Positions 45,261 to 53,821 of a stretch of DNA of 64,000 nucleotides are shown one piece after another. Source of the stretch: CAWEWH01 sp963812775 (GTDB lineage: Bacteria > Pseudomonadota > Alphaproteobacteria > Rhizobiales > Beijerinckiaceae); contig CAWEWH010000001.1 in NCBI GenBank assembly GCA_963812775.1, forward strand, positions 248,001 to 312,000. Direction: 5' to 3'. How positions within the stretch are numbered: the stretch's first letter is position 1; every line of letters starts with the position of its first letter. The notes below the pieces were generated by a model, which made no database searches, was not told the DNA's origin, and saw only the letters and a program-made list of their open reading frames with translations. The position numbers and the translations under genes were made by a program.

Positions 45261-45277
45261 CGCCGCGCGATTGACGA

Positions 45278-46492
45278 TCATGCCTTCGCGGTCGTGACCC
45301 CGTCGATCTCGCGCTCGCTCAGTCCAGCTTCGGCGAGAACCTCCCGTGTGTGCTCGCCGAGCCGCGGCGGCAGCCGCCGGACCGACGCGTTGGTGGCCGA
45401 GAATTCCGGGAACGCCGCCATCGTCATGAAGGCGCCCTCGGTGGGGTGCTGGTCCTCCATGAAGAACCCGCTCTCCTCGAGATAGGGATGGCCGAGCAAG
45501 TCCTCCATGCCATTGACCTCGCCATTGGGGATGTCGGCCACGTCGAGGCGCCGGCGCCACTCGGCGGTGGTACGCTTTGTCAGTTCCTCGACCAGTATCT
45601 CCAGGAGCGGATCGATATTGGTATTGCGTGCGGCGATGCTGATGAAGCGCCGATCCTCGGCGAGATCGGGGCGATCGAGCGCCGCAAACAACCGCCGCCA
45701 TTGGGCGTCGGTGGCGGCAATCACCGCGATATAGCCGTCCTTCGTCCGATAGGGACGGCGATGCGGCGTGAGCACCCGCTGATAGCCGAGCCCGGCGGAA
45801 CGATCGCCGAGCACCGCGCCCTGCAGGTGCTCGAGCATGGTGAAGCCGACCATGGCGTCCATCATCGCCACGTGGACCTGCTGGCCCTTGCCGGTCCGCT
45901 CGCGGGCGTAGAGCGCCATGCCGATCGCCGAGGCGAGAATGTGGCCGCACAGCTTGTCGCAGATCAGCATCGGGAAGTAGCGCGGCTCGCCGTCCTGCTG
46001 GTTCAACGCCGCCATGCCGCTCGCGCCTTGGATCACGTCGTCATAGGCGGGCCAGTCACGGCGGGAGCTGTCCTGCCGATAGCCCGCCGCGGACGCGTAA
46101 ACGAGCCGCGGGTTGCGCGGCCCGATCTGCGCATAGCCGATGCCCAGCCGCTCGGCGGCGCCGAAGCGGATCGAGTGCACCGGGACGTCCGTCGTCTCCA
46201 CGAGCTTCAGCAGTGCGGCGCGCGCCTGCGGCTCCTTGAGATCGAGCACCGCCGAGCGCTTGTTGCGATTGAGGCTGAGAAAATGCGCGCCCATGGCCGG
46301 GCTGCGCGCCAGACCGACGTGGCGTGTCGGGTCGCCGGGCGGCGCCTCCACCTTGACAACGTCGGCCCCCATGTCGCCGAGGATCTGCGTGCACAGCGGC
46401 CCAAGCACGTTGCTGGTCAGGTCGACCACCTTGAGGCCCGCGAGCGGTCCTGTTGCCGTTGCTGTATCCACGTCCCCTGCCCCCTCGTGCAC
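45278..46492 (-). CDS. CaiB/BaiF-family CoA transferase
   Basis: A 404-residue class III CoA transferase. Family motifs are LKVVDLTSNVLGPLCTQILG, DMGADVVKVEAPPGDPTRHV and FLSLNRNKRSAVLDLK, with the active-site Asp in WPAYDDVIQGASGMAALN. It moves CoA between carboxylic acids; the substrate is unknown. The SDR gene lies 103 bases upstream on the same strand, so they may share a pathway, for example in breakdown of an acyl-CoA. Confidence 0.92.
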   Translation of the reverse strand: MHEGAGDVDTATATGPLAGLKVVDLTSNVLGPLCTQILGDMGADVVKVEAPPGDPTRHVGLARSPAMGAHFLSLNRNKRSAVLDLKEPQARAALLKLVETTDVPVHSIRFGAAERLGIGYAQIGPRNPRLVYASAAGYRQDSSRRDWPAYDDVIQGASGMAALNQQDGEPRYFPMLICDKLCGHILASAIGMALYARERTGKGQQVHVAMMDAMVGFTMLEHLQGAVLGDRSAGLGYQRVLTPHRRPYRTKDGYIAVIAATDAQWRRLFAALDRPDLAEDRRFISIAARNTNIDPLLEILVEELTKRTTAEWRRRLDVADIPNGEVNGMEDLLGHPYLEESGFFMEDQHPTEGAFMTMAAFPEFSATNASVRRLPPRLGEHTREVLAEAGLSEREIDGVTTAKA

Positions 46493-46595
46493 GCCACCCG
46501 CGCTTTGACCACGCGCCGGGGCATCGATTCAAGGTGCCAGCGACAACCCGGACGCCAGTCGCCCTGGTGAGTGCCGGGACCGCCCGGCGGCGGGG

Positions 46596-47396
46596 TCAGC
46601 GGGCCGTGTAGCCGCCGTCGATGACAAGCTCGGCGCCGGTGACGAAGGATGACTCGTCCGAAGCCAGATAGAGCACGCCATTGGCGATGTCTTCGGGCCG
46701 CCCGAGACGGCCCAACGGATGCGCGGCCTCCAGCTCCGCCCGGAGCGAGGCGACCTCGGTGCCGTCGCGTTGCGCCCGGCGCGACAGGCCGGCCTGGACA
46801 AGGGGCGTATCGACGTAGCCTGGATGCACCGAGTTGACGCGCACGCGCAGACCTTCGGCGGCGCATTCCAGCGCGACGGACTTGGCGAACAGCCGCACCG
46901 CACCCTTGCTGGCGCTGTAGCCGGCGGCCCGGTACGAACCAACGAGGCCAAGAATGGACGAAATGATGACGATCGTGCCGTAGTGCTCGCGCGGCCTGCC
47001 GCCCGGCTGCATGGCCGCGATGGCGGCCTTCGTGCCGAGGAACACGCCGTCGAGATTGACGCGCATCAGCTCGCGCCACTTCTCCGCGCTTGTCTCGGAC
47101 AGCGGGCCAGCGCCGGCAATGCCGGCGTTGTTGACGAGAATGTCGAGCCCACCGAACTGCCGTTTCGTGGCCTCGATGACGCTCGCCCATTGCGCCTCCT
47201 CGCCAACGTCATGCGCGAGCCCGATGGCCTCGCCGCCCAAAGCCTTGATGCTGCCGGCAGCCTGCTCGGCGCCTTTGCCCTCGAGGTCGGTGAGGACGAC
47301 GTGCGCGCCCTCGCGCGCAAGCGCCAGGGCGGATGCGCGCCCGATGCCGGAGGCCGCGCCGGTGACGATCGCGACCCTGCCTTCGACCCGACCCAT
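46596..47396 (-). CDS. Short-chain dehydrogenase/reductase
   Basis: A 266-residue classical SDR. Cofactor motif TGAASGIGRASALALA, NNAG in ILVNNAGIAG, and the catalytic Tyr/Lys in YSASKGAVRLFAKS are present. The C-terminus (LYLASDESSFVTGAELVIDG) is typical. It oxidises or reduces a hydroxyl/keto substrate with NAD(P)H; which one is not predictable. Transcribed toward the CoA transferase. Three 13-base direct repeats lie upstream of its start. Confidence 0.92.
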   Translation of the reverse strand: MGRVEGRVAIVTGAASGIGRASALALAREGAHVVLTDLEGKGAEQAAGSIKALGGEAIGLAHDVGEEAQWASVIEATKRQFGGLDILVNNAGIAGAGPLSETSAEKWRELMRVNLDGVFLGTKAAIAAMQPGGRPREHYGTIVIISSILGLVGSYRAAGYSASKGAVRLFAKSVALECAAEGLRVRVNSVHPGYVDTPLVQAGLSRRAQRDGTEVASLRAELEAAHPLGRLGRPEDIANGVLYLASDESSFVTGAELVIDGGYTAR

Positions 47397-47412
47397 GCGC
47401 TTCCCCCATCGC

Positions 47413-47451
47413 TATCGACAATGCCTATCGACAATGATTATCGACGCGCAA
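47413..47451. repeat. Three 13-base direct repeats upstream of SDR gene
   Basis: CTATCGACAATG-type units follow head to tail (47413-47425, 47426-47438, with a degenerate third at 47439-47451). They lie about 17 bases upstream of the SDR start and could be operator iterons or overlap its promoter. Confidence 0.55.
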
Positions 47452-47544
47452 GGCAGCAGCGCAGGCGCCCGCGCAACCTGACGGGTCGCTTGCATGGCTA
47501 CGTCATGGATGGAGTTCAGAGAAGGAGTGCGGCAGGGCGGCAGC

Positions 47545-47967
47545 TCAGGCGGCCGCCTCGACCACTTCTTCCTTCTGGGTCGGGCCGGAATCCAGCCCCT
47601 TGGCGTCGGTGTCGCGATCGACGAACTCGATGACCGCCATGGGCGAGTTGTCGCCGTAGCGGTAGCCGGCCTTGAGAACGCGCAGATAGCCGCCCTTGCG
47701 GTCCTTGTAGCGGGGACCGAGCACGTCGAAGAGCTTCTTCACCTGCGTCACGTCGCGGATCTGTGCGATGGCCTGACGGCGGGCGTGCAGGTCGCCGCGC
47801 TTGCCGAGCGTGACGAGCTTCTCGACCACCGGCCTCAGATCCTTGGCCTTGGGCAGCGTGGTGACGATCTGCTCATGCTTGATGAGCGCCGCCGCCATGT
47901 TGGCGAACATGGCCTTGCGGTGCTCGGCCGAGCGGCCAAAACGTCGGTGCGCGTAACCGTGGCGCAT
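47545..47967 (-). CDS. rplQ: 50S ribosomal protein L17
   Basis: A 140-residue L17 (MRHGYAHRRFGRSAEHRKAM, then VTTLPKAKDLRPVVEKLVTL). It is the last gene of the alpha operon, downstream of rpoA by 33 bases. The Glu/Val/Ala-rich end (KEEVVEAAA) extends beyond the E. coli protein, as in many alphaproteobacteria. Confidence 0.97.
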   Translation of the reverse strand: MRHGYAHRRFGRSAEHRKAMFANMAAALIKHEQIVTTLPKAKDLRPVVEKLVTLGKRGDLHARRQAIAQIRDVTQVKKLFDVLGPRYKDRKGGYLRVLKAGYRYGDNSPMAVIEFVDRDTDAKGLDSGPTQKEEVVEAAA

Positions 47968-48000
47968 CGCCCTCTCCTCTCAGTCGCGCGCTGACGCGCC

Positions 48001-49020
48001 TCAGTAATGTTCCTCGAAGCGCTTGGCCAGCTCTTCGATGTTTTCCGGCGGCCAGCCCTGCACTTCCATGCCGAGATGCAGGCCCATCGTGGCCAGCACC
48101 TCCTTGATCTCGTTGAGCGACTTGCGGCCGAAATTCGGCGTGCGCAGCATCTCGGCTTCCGACTTCTGGATGAGGTCGCCGATATAGACGATGTTGTCGT
48201 TCTTGAGACAGTTGGCCGAGCGCACCGACAGCTCGAGCTCGTCGACCTTCTTGAGCAGCGCTGGATTGAACGGCAGCTGCGGCGCAGCGGTCGCTCCGGC
48301 CTCCTCGCGGCGCGGCTCCTCGAAGTTGACGAAGATGGCGAGCTGGTCCTGCAGGATGCGCGCCGCATAGGCGACCGCGTCCTCCGGCGACAGGGCGCCG
48401 TTGGTCTCCACCTGCATGGTCAGCTTGTCGTAGTCGAGGATTTGGCCCTCGCGGGTGTTCTCGACGCGGTAGGAGACCTTCCTGACCGGGCTGTAGAGGC
48501 TGTCGACCGGGATGAGGCCGATCGGCGCGTCCTCCGGCCGGTTGCGCTCCGCCGGCACATAGCCCTTGCCGGTGTTGATGGTGAACTCGATGCGGATCTC
48601 GGCGCCCTCGTCGAGATGGCAGATCACCAGATCGGGATTGAGGATCTGCACGTCGCCGACGGTGTTGATGTCGGCCGCCGTCACCGTGCCGGGACCCTGC
48701 TTGCGCATGGTCATGCGCTTGGGGCCGTCGCCCTGCATCTTGATGGCGATGGTCTTGATGTTGAGGATGATGTCGGTCACGTCCTCGCGCACGCCGGGGA
48801 TCGACGAGAATTCGTGCAGCACGCCGTCGATGTGCACGGCCTGCACGGCCGCACCCTGCAGCGACGAGAGCAGGATGCGCCGCAGCGCATTGCCGAGCGT
48901 GAGGCCGAAGCCGCGCTCCAAGGGCTCGGCCACGAGCGTGGCGGCGCGCCTCTTGTCGTCGCCCGGCGTCACGTCGAGCTTGTTCGGCTTGATCAGTTCC
49001 TGCCAGTTCTTCTGGATCAC
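48001..49020 (-). CDS. rpoA: RNA polymerase alpha subunit
   Basis: A 339-residue alpha subunit. The N-terminal assembly domain (MIQKNWQELIKPNKLDVTPG, LERGFGLTLGNALRRILLSS) and the C-terminal DNA/activator-binding domain (LELSVRSANCLKNDNIVYIG, LNEIKEVLATMGLHLGMEVQ) are complete. It anchors beta and beta' and contacts UP elements. Located between rpsK and rplQ as usual. Confidence 0.97.
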   Translation of the reverse strand: MIQKNWQELIKPNKLDVTPGDDKRRAATLVAEPLERGFGLTLGNALRRILLSSLQGAAVQAVHIDGVLHEFSSIPGVREDVTDIILNIKTIAIKMQGDGPKRMTMRKQGPGTVTAADINTVGDVQILNPDLVICHLDEGAEIRIEFTINTGKGYVPAERNRPEDAPIGLIPVDSLYSPVRKVSYRVENTREGQILDYDKLTMQVETNGALSPEDAVAYAARILQDQLAIFVNFEEPRREEAGATAAPQLPFNPALLKKVDELELSVRSANCLKNDNIVYIGDLIQKSEAEMLRTPNFGRKSLNEIKEVLATMGLHLGMEVQGWPPENIEELAKRFEEHY

Positions 49021-49095
49021 GTTGGCACCTCTAAGATCGTGTCGGCGGCGCGGGAGAGGTCGCGCTCGACCCTGCCGGCGAGGCCGGCCTCAAAC

Positions 49096-49485
49096 TCAAA
49101 CGCGGCGACGCTTGCGCGGCCGGCAGCCATTGTGCGGGATCGGCGTCACGTCGCGGATCGAGGTGACGGTGAAGCCCGCCGATTGCAGCGCGCGAAGCGC
49201 CGATTCACGGCCCGAGCCGGGGCCGGAGACTTCCACTTCGAGGGTGCGCATGCCGTGCTCGGAGGCCTTGCGGGCGGCATCCTCGGCGGCCACCTGTGCC
49301 GCATAGGGGGTCGACTTGCGCGAGCCCTTGAAGCCCATCGTGCCGGCCGACGACCAGGAGATGGTGTTGCCCTGCGCGTCGGTGATGGTGATCATCGTGT
49401 TGTTGAACGAGGCGTTCACATGCGCCACGCCGGAGACGATGTTTTTGCGCTCGCGGCGGCGGACTCTCGTGGCTTCCTTCGACAT
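49096..49485 (-). CDS. rpsK: 30S ribosomal protein S11
   Basis: A 129-residue S11 (NIVSGVAHVNASFNNTMITI, GFKGSRKSTPYAAQVAAEDA, ending NGCRPRKRRRV). It sits on the platform of the small subunit. Spaced 75 bases before rpoA and 73 after rpsM in the alpha operon. Confidence 0.97.
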   Translation of the reverse strand: MSKEATRVRRRERKNIVSGVAHVNASFNNTMITITDAQGNTISWSSAGTMGFKGSRKSTPYAAQVAAEDAARKASEHGMRTLEVEVSGPGSGRESALRALQSAGFTVTSIRDVTPIPHNGCRPRKRRRV

Positions 49486-49558
49486 TCCTGATCCTTCAAG
49501 CGCGCCCGTATCGCCAGGCGCTCGGGACTAGTTGCGCAACTGAAACGTTGGACGGCGG

Positions 49559-49927
49559 CTACTTCTTCTTGCCGGCGATGGGCTTCGACTTGCCCTTGCG
49601 GGTACGCGCGTTGGTGTGCGTGCGCTGGCCGCGGACCGGCAGGTTCTTGCGGTGCCGCAGTCCACGATAGCAGCCGAGATCCTGGAGCCGTTTGATGTTG
49701 ACCGACACTTCGCGGCGCAGGTCGCCCTCGACCACATAGTCGCGGTCGATGGTCTCGCGGATCTGCAGCACTTCCTGGTCGGTGAGTTGGCCGACACGCC
49801 GTTCGGCCGGGATGCCGACCTTCTGGCAGATTTCCTTGGCCTTGGTATGGCCGATGCCGTGGATGTAGGTGAGCGCGATGACGGTGCGCTTGTTGGTCGG
49901 GATGTTGACGCCTGCGATGCGGGCCAC
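49559..49927 (-). CDS. rpsM: 30S ribosomal protein S13
   Basis: A 122-residue S13 (VARIAGVNIPTNKRTVIALT start; THTNARTRKGKSKPIAGKKK end), located at the subunit interface head. GTG at 49927 gives the standard N-terminus; an ATG six codons upstream is possible. It opens the alpha operon after a terminator-like hairpin and a 188-base gap from adk. Confidence 0.96.
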   Translation of the reverse strand: MARIAGVNIPTNKRTVIALTYIHGIGHTKAKEICQKVGIPAERRVGQLTDQEVLQIRETIDRDYVVEGDLRREVSVNIKRLQDLGCYRGLRHRKNLPVRGQRTHTNARTRKGKSKPIAGKKK

Positions 49928-50020
49928 GTTCGCCTGTCTCCTCATCGGGCCTGGCTCGGAGCCCAGCGCCCTATGGCGGTCCCGACGCCGGGAGCGGCGG
50001 GACGCACTCAAAACAAAAAC

Positions 50021-50045
50021 CGCCGAATTCCAATGGATTCCGGCG
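50021..50045 (-). terminator. Terminator-like hairpin between adk and rpsM
   Basis: CGCCGAATTCC pairs, with two mismatches, with GGATTCCGGCG across a three-base loop. On the minus strand it is followed by GTTTTTGTTTT, a U-rich tract, so it fits an intrinsic terminator ending spc-operon transcription before the alpha operon. The plus strand also carries a T-run (CGTTTTTCTTT), so it may work both ways. Confidence 0.65.
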
Positions 50046-50115
50046 CGTTTTTCTTTCATCGGTAAGAGCCGGTATTTAGGATTTTCGGCCCTCCTCGTCA
50101 ACCGTTCCGGGCCCT

Positions 50116-50698
50116 TCAGGCCCCTAAAACGCGGTTTATATCCTGCGTCACCTTGTCGATGGGCTGCATGCCGTCCACGGTCTTGAGCGCCCCCTTTGAC
50201 TGGTAATAGTCGATCAGGGGCCTGGTCTGGGCGCGGTAGGCCTCAAGGCGGGTCTTGAACACCTCCGGATCGTCGTCCTTGCGGACCGGGTCCCCCCGTT
50301 CCTCGGCCTGCTTCCTGCGGACTTTCATCCGCTCGATCAGCACGTCCTCGTCGACCTTGAACTCGAGAACGGCGTCAAGATTCAGGCCCTTTCCGCTGAG
50401 CATTCTGGCCAACGCGTCGGCCTGGGGCACTGTGCGGGGGAAACCATCCAGGATGAAGCCTTTCTTGGCGTCCTGGTCATCGATCCTGTCGGCCACGATC
50501 TGGACCACGATATCGTCGGGGACGAGCTCGCCCCGATTCATGATGTCCTTGGCTCTCAGGCCGACCGGGGTCTTGGCGGCCACCGCCGCCCGCAGCATCT
50601 CGCCCGTCGACAATTGCGGGATGGCGAGCCGCTTGACCAGTCGCTCCGCCTGCGTGCCTTTCCCCGCCCCCGGGGGTCCGAGCAGGATCGAGCCTCAT
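50116..50698 (-). CDS. adk: Adenylate kinase, one-base insertion near start
   Basis: The protein interconverts ATP, ADP and AMP and is essential. ATG 50698 overlaps the secY stop (ATGA). Reading MRL and then skipping one base at 50689 gives ILLGPPGAGKGTQAERLVKR, the P-loop of adenylate kinase. This runs into the long frame STGEMLRAAVAAKTPVGLRA and FILDGFPRTVPQADALARML, ending at 50116. Corrected length is 193 residues, the short alphaproteobacterial form. As printed, the P-loop is out of frame, which would be lethal, so a sequence error is likely. Confidence 0.92.
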
Positions 50699-52032
50699 CG
50701 GCGCCGGCTTCCCCTCAGCTTCGCCTTCTTGACCAGCCCCTCATATTGATGGGCGAGCAGGTGCCCGTGCAGCTGCGCCACCGTGTCCATGGTGACGCTG
50801 ACGACGATCAGAAGCGATGTGCCGCCAAAGTAGAACGGCAGCGACCAGTACGAGATCAGCATCTCGGGCAACAGACACACCAGGGCGAGATAGGCGGCCC
50901 CGACGACGGTGATGCGCGACAGCACGTAGTCGATGTAGTCGGCGGTGCGATCGCCGGGGCGGATGCCCGGAATGAAGCCGCCGTGCTTCTTCAGATTGTC
51001 CGCCGTCTCGGCCGGGTTGAAGACGATGGCCGTGTAGAAGAAGGCAAAGAACACGATCAGCGCCACATAGAGGACCATGTAGAGCGGCCGGCCGTGCGCC
51101 ACATAGGTTGAGATGGTCGAGAGAATGCCGGTGCCGCCGGTCTGCTGCGAGAAGCTGGCGATGGTGGTCGGCAGCAACAGCAGCGAGGACGCGAAGATCG
51201 GCGGAATGACGCCCGACGTGTTGAGCTTCAACGGCAGGAACGAGGTCTGCCCCTCGTATTGCCGGTTGCCGACGTTGCGCTTGGGATAGTTGATGAGCAG
51301 CCGGCGCTGCGCCCGCTCCATGAACACGATGAAGGCGATGACGCCGACCGCCATGACCATCACGGCCAGGATCAGGCCGGCCGAGATGGCGCCCTGCCGT
51401 TGCAGCTCGAAGGTGCCGATGATGGCCCGCGGCAGCTCCGCCACGATGCCGGCGAAGATGATGAGCGAGGCGCCGTTGCCGATACCCCGCGAGGTGATCT
51501 GCTCGCCGAGCCACATCAGGAACATGGTGCCGCCGGTGAGCGTGATGACCGTCGAGATGCGGAAGAACGGCCCGGGGTCCTGCACGACGTTGCCGGAGCC
51601 TTCGAGACCGACCGCGATGCCGAAGGCCTGCGCCATGGCAAGCACCAGCGTGAGATAGCGCGTATATTGGTTGATGACCTTACGGCCTTGCTCGCCCTCC
51701 TTCTTCAGCGCCTCGAGCGTCGGCACAATCGAGGTGAGGAGCTGGATGATGATTGAGGCCGAAATGTACGGCATGATGTTGAGGGCGAAGATCGCCAGCC
51801 GCTCAACCGCGCCGCCCGAGAACATGTTGAAGAGGCCGAGCACGCCGCCCTGCGCCTGCTTGAAGATATCCGCCAGCGCCTGCGGATTGATGCCTGGGAG
51901 CGGGATGTAGGTGCCGAGCCGATAGACGACGAGCGCGCCCAGGGTGAAATAGATGCGCTTCTTCAGCTCTTCAGCCTTGGCGAGCGCGCCGAAGTTCAAA
52001 TTTGCCGCAAGCTGTTCCGCTGCCGATGCCAT
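50695..52032 (-). CDS. secY: Preprotein translocase subunit SecY
   Basis: A 445-residue ten-helix protein forming the SecYEG channel. Motifs: LGTYIPLPGINPQALADIFK, FALNIMPYISASIIIQLLT and GGFIPGIRPGDRTADYIDYV. Placed between rplO and adk, the conserved spc order; the stop overlaps the adk start by four bases. Confidence 0.97.
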   Translation of the reverse strand: MASAAEQLAANLNFGALAKAEELKKRIYFTLGALVVYRLGTYIPLPGINPQALADIFKQAQGGVLGLFNMFSGGAVERLAIFALNIMPYISASIIIQLLTSIVPTLEALKKEGEQGRKVINQYTRYLTLVLAMAQAFGIAVGLEGSGNVVQDPGPFFRISTVITLTGGTMFLMWLGEQITSRGIGNGASLIIFAGIVAELPRAIIGTFELQRQGAISAGLILAVMVMAVGVIAFIVFMERAQRRLLINYPKRNVGNRQYEGQTSFLPLKLNTSGVIPPIFASSLLLLPTTIASFSQQTGGTGILSTISTYVAHGRPLYMVLYVALIVFFAFFYTAIVFNPAETADNLKKHGGFIPGIRPGDRTADYIDYVLSRITVVGAAYLALVCLLPEMLISYWSLPFYFGGTSLLIVVSVTMDTVAQLHGHLLAHQYEGLVKKAKLRGSRRR

Positions 52033-52099
52033 TTTGACCGCCCTTGGTCCCTCATGAGGTGGAACTCAATCGAGCCCCCGCCCCATATAGGGATTGCGC

Positions 52100-52579
52100 T
52101 TATGCTTCTGCCACGGGCTCCGCCTGCAGCAGTTTGACCGAGCCACCGGCCTTTTCTATCGCCGCGACCGCCGATTTCGAGGCTCCAGCGACTTCGAGGG
52201 CAATTTTTGCCTTCAATTCCCCTTGACCCAGGATTTTCACGCCATCGCGGGGGCGCGAACAGACGCCCGCGGCAACGAGCGCATCCACGCTGATGGGGGA
52301 CTTGGCGTCGAGCTTGCCGGCGTCGATAGCCGCCTGGATGCGCCCGAGATTGACCTCGTTGAGGTCGCGGCGGAACGGATTCCAGAAGCCGCGCTTGGGC
52401 AAGCGCCGATAGACCGGCATCTGCCCGCCTTCGAAGCCCTTGATGCTGACGCCGGTACGAGCCTTCTGGCCCTTGACGCCGCGGCCGCCGGTCTTGCCCT
52501 TGCCCGAGCCGATGCCGCGGCCGATGCGCATCCGCTCCTTGCGCGAGCCTGGATTGTCCCGAATTTCAGTGAGCTTCAT
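52100..52579 (-). CDS. rplO: 50S ribosomal protein L15
   Basis: A 159-residue L15 beginning MKLTEIRDNPGSRKERMRIG and containing GRGIGSGKGKTGGRGVKGQK. It binds 23S rRNA. 67 bases lie between it and secY, and 12 between rpmD and it. Confidence 0.97.
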   Translation of the reverse strand: MKLTEIRDNPGSRKERMRIGRGIGSGKGKTGGRGVKGQKARTGVSIKGFEGGQMPVYRRLPKRGFWNPFRRDLNEVNLGRIQAAIDAGKLDAKSPISVDALVAAGVCSRPRDGVKILGQGELKAKIALEVAGASKSAVAAIEKAGGSVKLLQAEPVAEA

Positions 52580-52591
52580 GACCCATCCTCC

Positions 52592-52798
52592 TCACTGCGC
52601 GTCCGAAGAGCCTTGGACCACGCGCACGAGGTGCCTGACCTTCTCGATCATGCCGCGCGTTGCCTGATTGTCCGGCAAGGTCGCCCGGCGGTTCATCTTG
52701 TTGAGGCCGAGCCCGATGAGCGTCTGCCGCTGGCGGCCGTCGCGGCGCAGCGGGCTGCCGATCTGCTCGACCGTTACGGTCTTTGCCGATTTCGCCAT
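52592..52798 (-). CDS. rpmD: 50S ribosomal protein L30
   Basis: A 68-residue L30 (SAKTVTVEQIGSPLRRDGRQ, then TLIGLGLNKMNRRATLPDNQ). The start at 52798 (MAKSAK) matches the family; five in-frame codons upstream are unlikely. Between rpsE and rplO. Confidence 0.96.
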   Translation of the reverse strand: MAKSAKTVTVEQIGSPLRRDGRQRQTLIGLGLNKMNRRATLPDNQATRGMIEKVRHLVRVVQGSSDAQ

Positions 52799-52809
52799 CA
52801 CGTTCCCCC

Positions 52810-53376
52810 TCAAGCCTCCGCACCTTCGGGCACCTCGGCGCCCGCATCGCGGCGGCGCGCCTGCAGCACCGAGACCTTGAGGTTGCGGCGGGCGGCGACC
52901 GAGCGCGGGCTGTCCTCGTGCTTCAACGCGTTGAAGGTGGCGCGCACCAGGTTGTACGGGTTGGACGAGCCGAGCGACTTGGCCACCACGTCGTGCATGC
53001 CGAGCGTCTCGAACACGGCGCGCATGGGGCCGCCGGCGATGATGCCGGTGCCGGCCGGGGCGGCGCGCAGCACGACCTTGCCGGCGCCCCAGCGGCCCTG
53101 CACGTCATGGTGCAGCGTGCGGCCCTCTTTCAGCGGCACGCGCACGAGGGCGCGCTTGGCGGCATCGGTGGCCTTGCGGATGGCTTCCGGCACCTCGCGC
53201 GCCTTGCCGTGGCCGAAGCCGACGCGGCCCTTCTGGTCACCCACCACCACGAGGGCGGCGAAGCCGAAGCGCCGGCCGCCCTTCACCACCTTGGCGACGC
53301 GGTTGATGTGGACCAGCCGATCCACGAACTCGCTGTCGCGTTCGCGCTCTTGGCGCTGATGTCTCTCTCTTGCCAT
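52810..53376 (-). CDS. rpsE: 30S ribosomal protein S5
   Basis: A 188-residue S5 involved in translational fidelity. It shows FVDRLVHINRVAKVVKGGRR, FAALVVVGDQKGRVGFGHGK and APAGTGIIAGGPMRAVFETL. Eleven bases precede rpmD. Normal length for alphaproteobacteria. Confidence 0.97.
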   Translation of the reverse strand: MARERHQRQERERDSEFVDRLVHINRVAKVVKGGRRFGFAALVVVGDQKGRVGFGHGKAREVPEAIRKATDAAKRALVRVPLKEGRTLHHDVQGRWGAGKVVLRAAPAGTGIIAGGPMRAVFETLGMHDVVAKSLGSSNPYNLVRATFNALKHEDSPRSVAARRNLKVSVLQARRRDAGAEVPEGAEA

Positions 53377-53448
53377 CGTCTTCTCACTTCCGCGGGACGG
53401 CGGCCCCGCTCGCTTGCAATGGATATCTTGCCGCCGCTTCGCAGATCC

Positions 53449-53811
53449 CTAGAATTTGAGCCCGCCCTCGCGCGCCGCGTCCGCCAGCGCCTTGACGCGC
53501 CCGTGAAAGAGGTAGGCGCCGCGGTCAAACACCACTTCTGTAATGCCCGCTTTCGTGCCGCGCTCGGCGATCGCCTTGCCGACGGCCTTGGCGGCCTCCA
53601 GATTGGCGCCCGTCTTGAGGCCCTCGCGCATGGCCTTCTCCAGCGACGACGCCGAGGCCAGCGTATGGCCCTTCACGTCGTCGATGATCTGCGCGTAGAT
53701 CTGCTTCGAGGAGCGGAACACGCTGAGGCGGACGCGCCCATGGTTGGCGCTGCGCAACGCCTTGCGCACCCGCGCCTTGCGCCGATCCTGCGGTGCGATC
53801 TTGCTCGGCAT
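53449..53811 (-). CDS. rplR: 50S ribosomal protein L18
   Basis: A 120-residue L18 that contacts 5S rRNA (VRLSVFRSSKQIYAQIIDDV, TEVVFDRGAYLFHGRVKALA). Ten bases separate it from the rplF stop, and 72 from rpsE. Confidence 0.97.
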   Translation of the reverse strand: MPSKIAPQDRRKARVRKALRSANHGRVRLSVFRSSKQIYAQIIDDVKGHTLASASSLEKAMREGLKTGANLEAAKAVGKAIAERGTKAGITEVVFDRGAYLFHGRVKALADAAREGGLKF

Positions 53812-53821
53812 GGCCGGCTCC

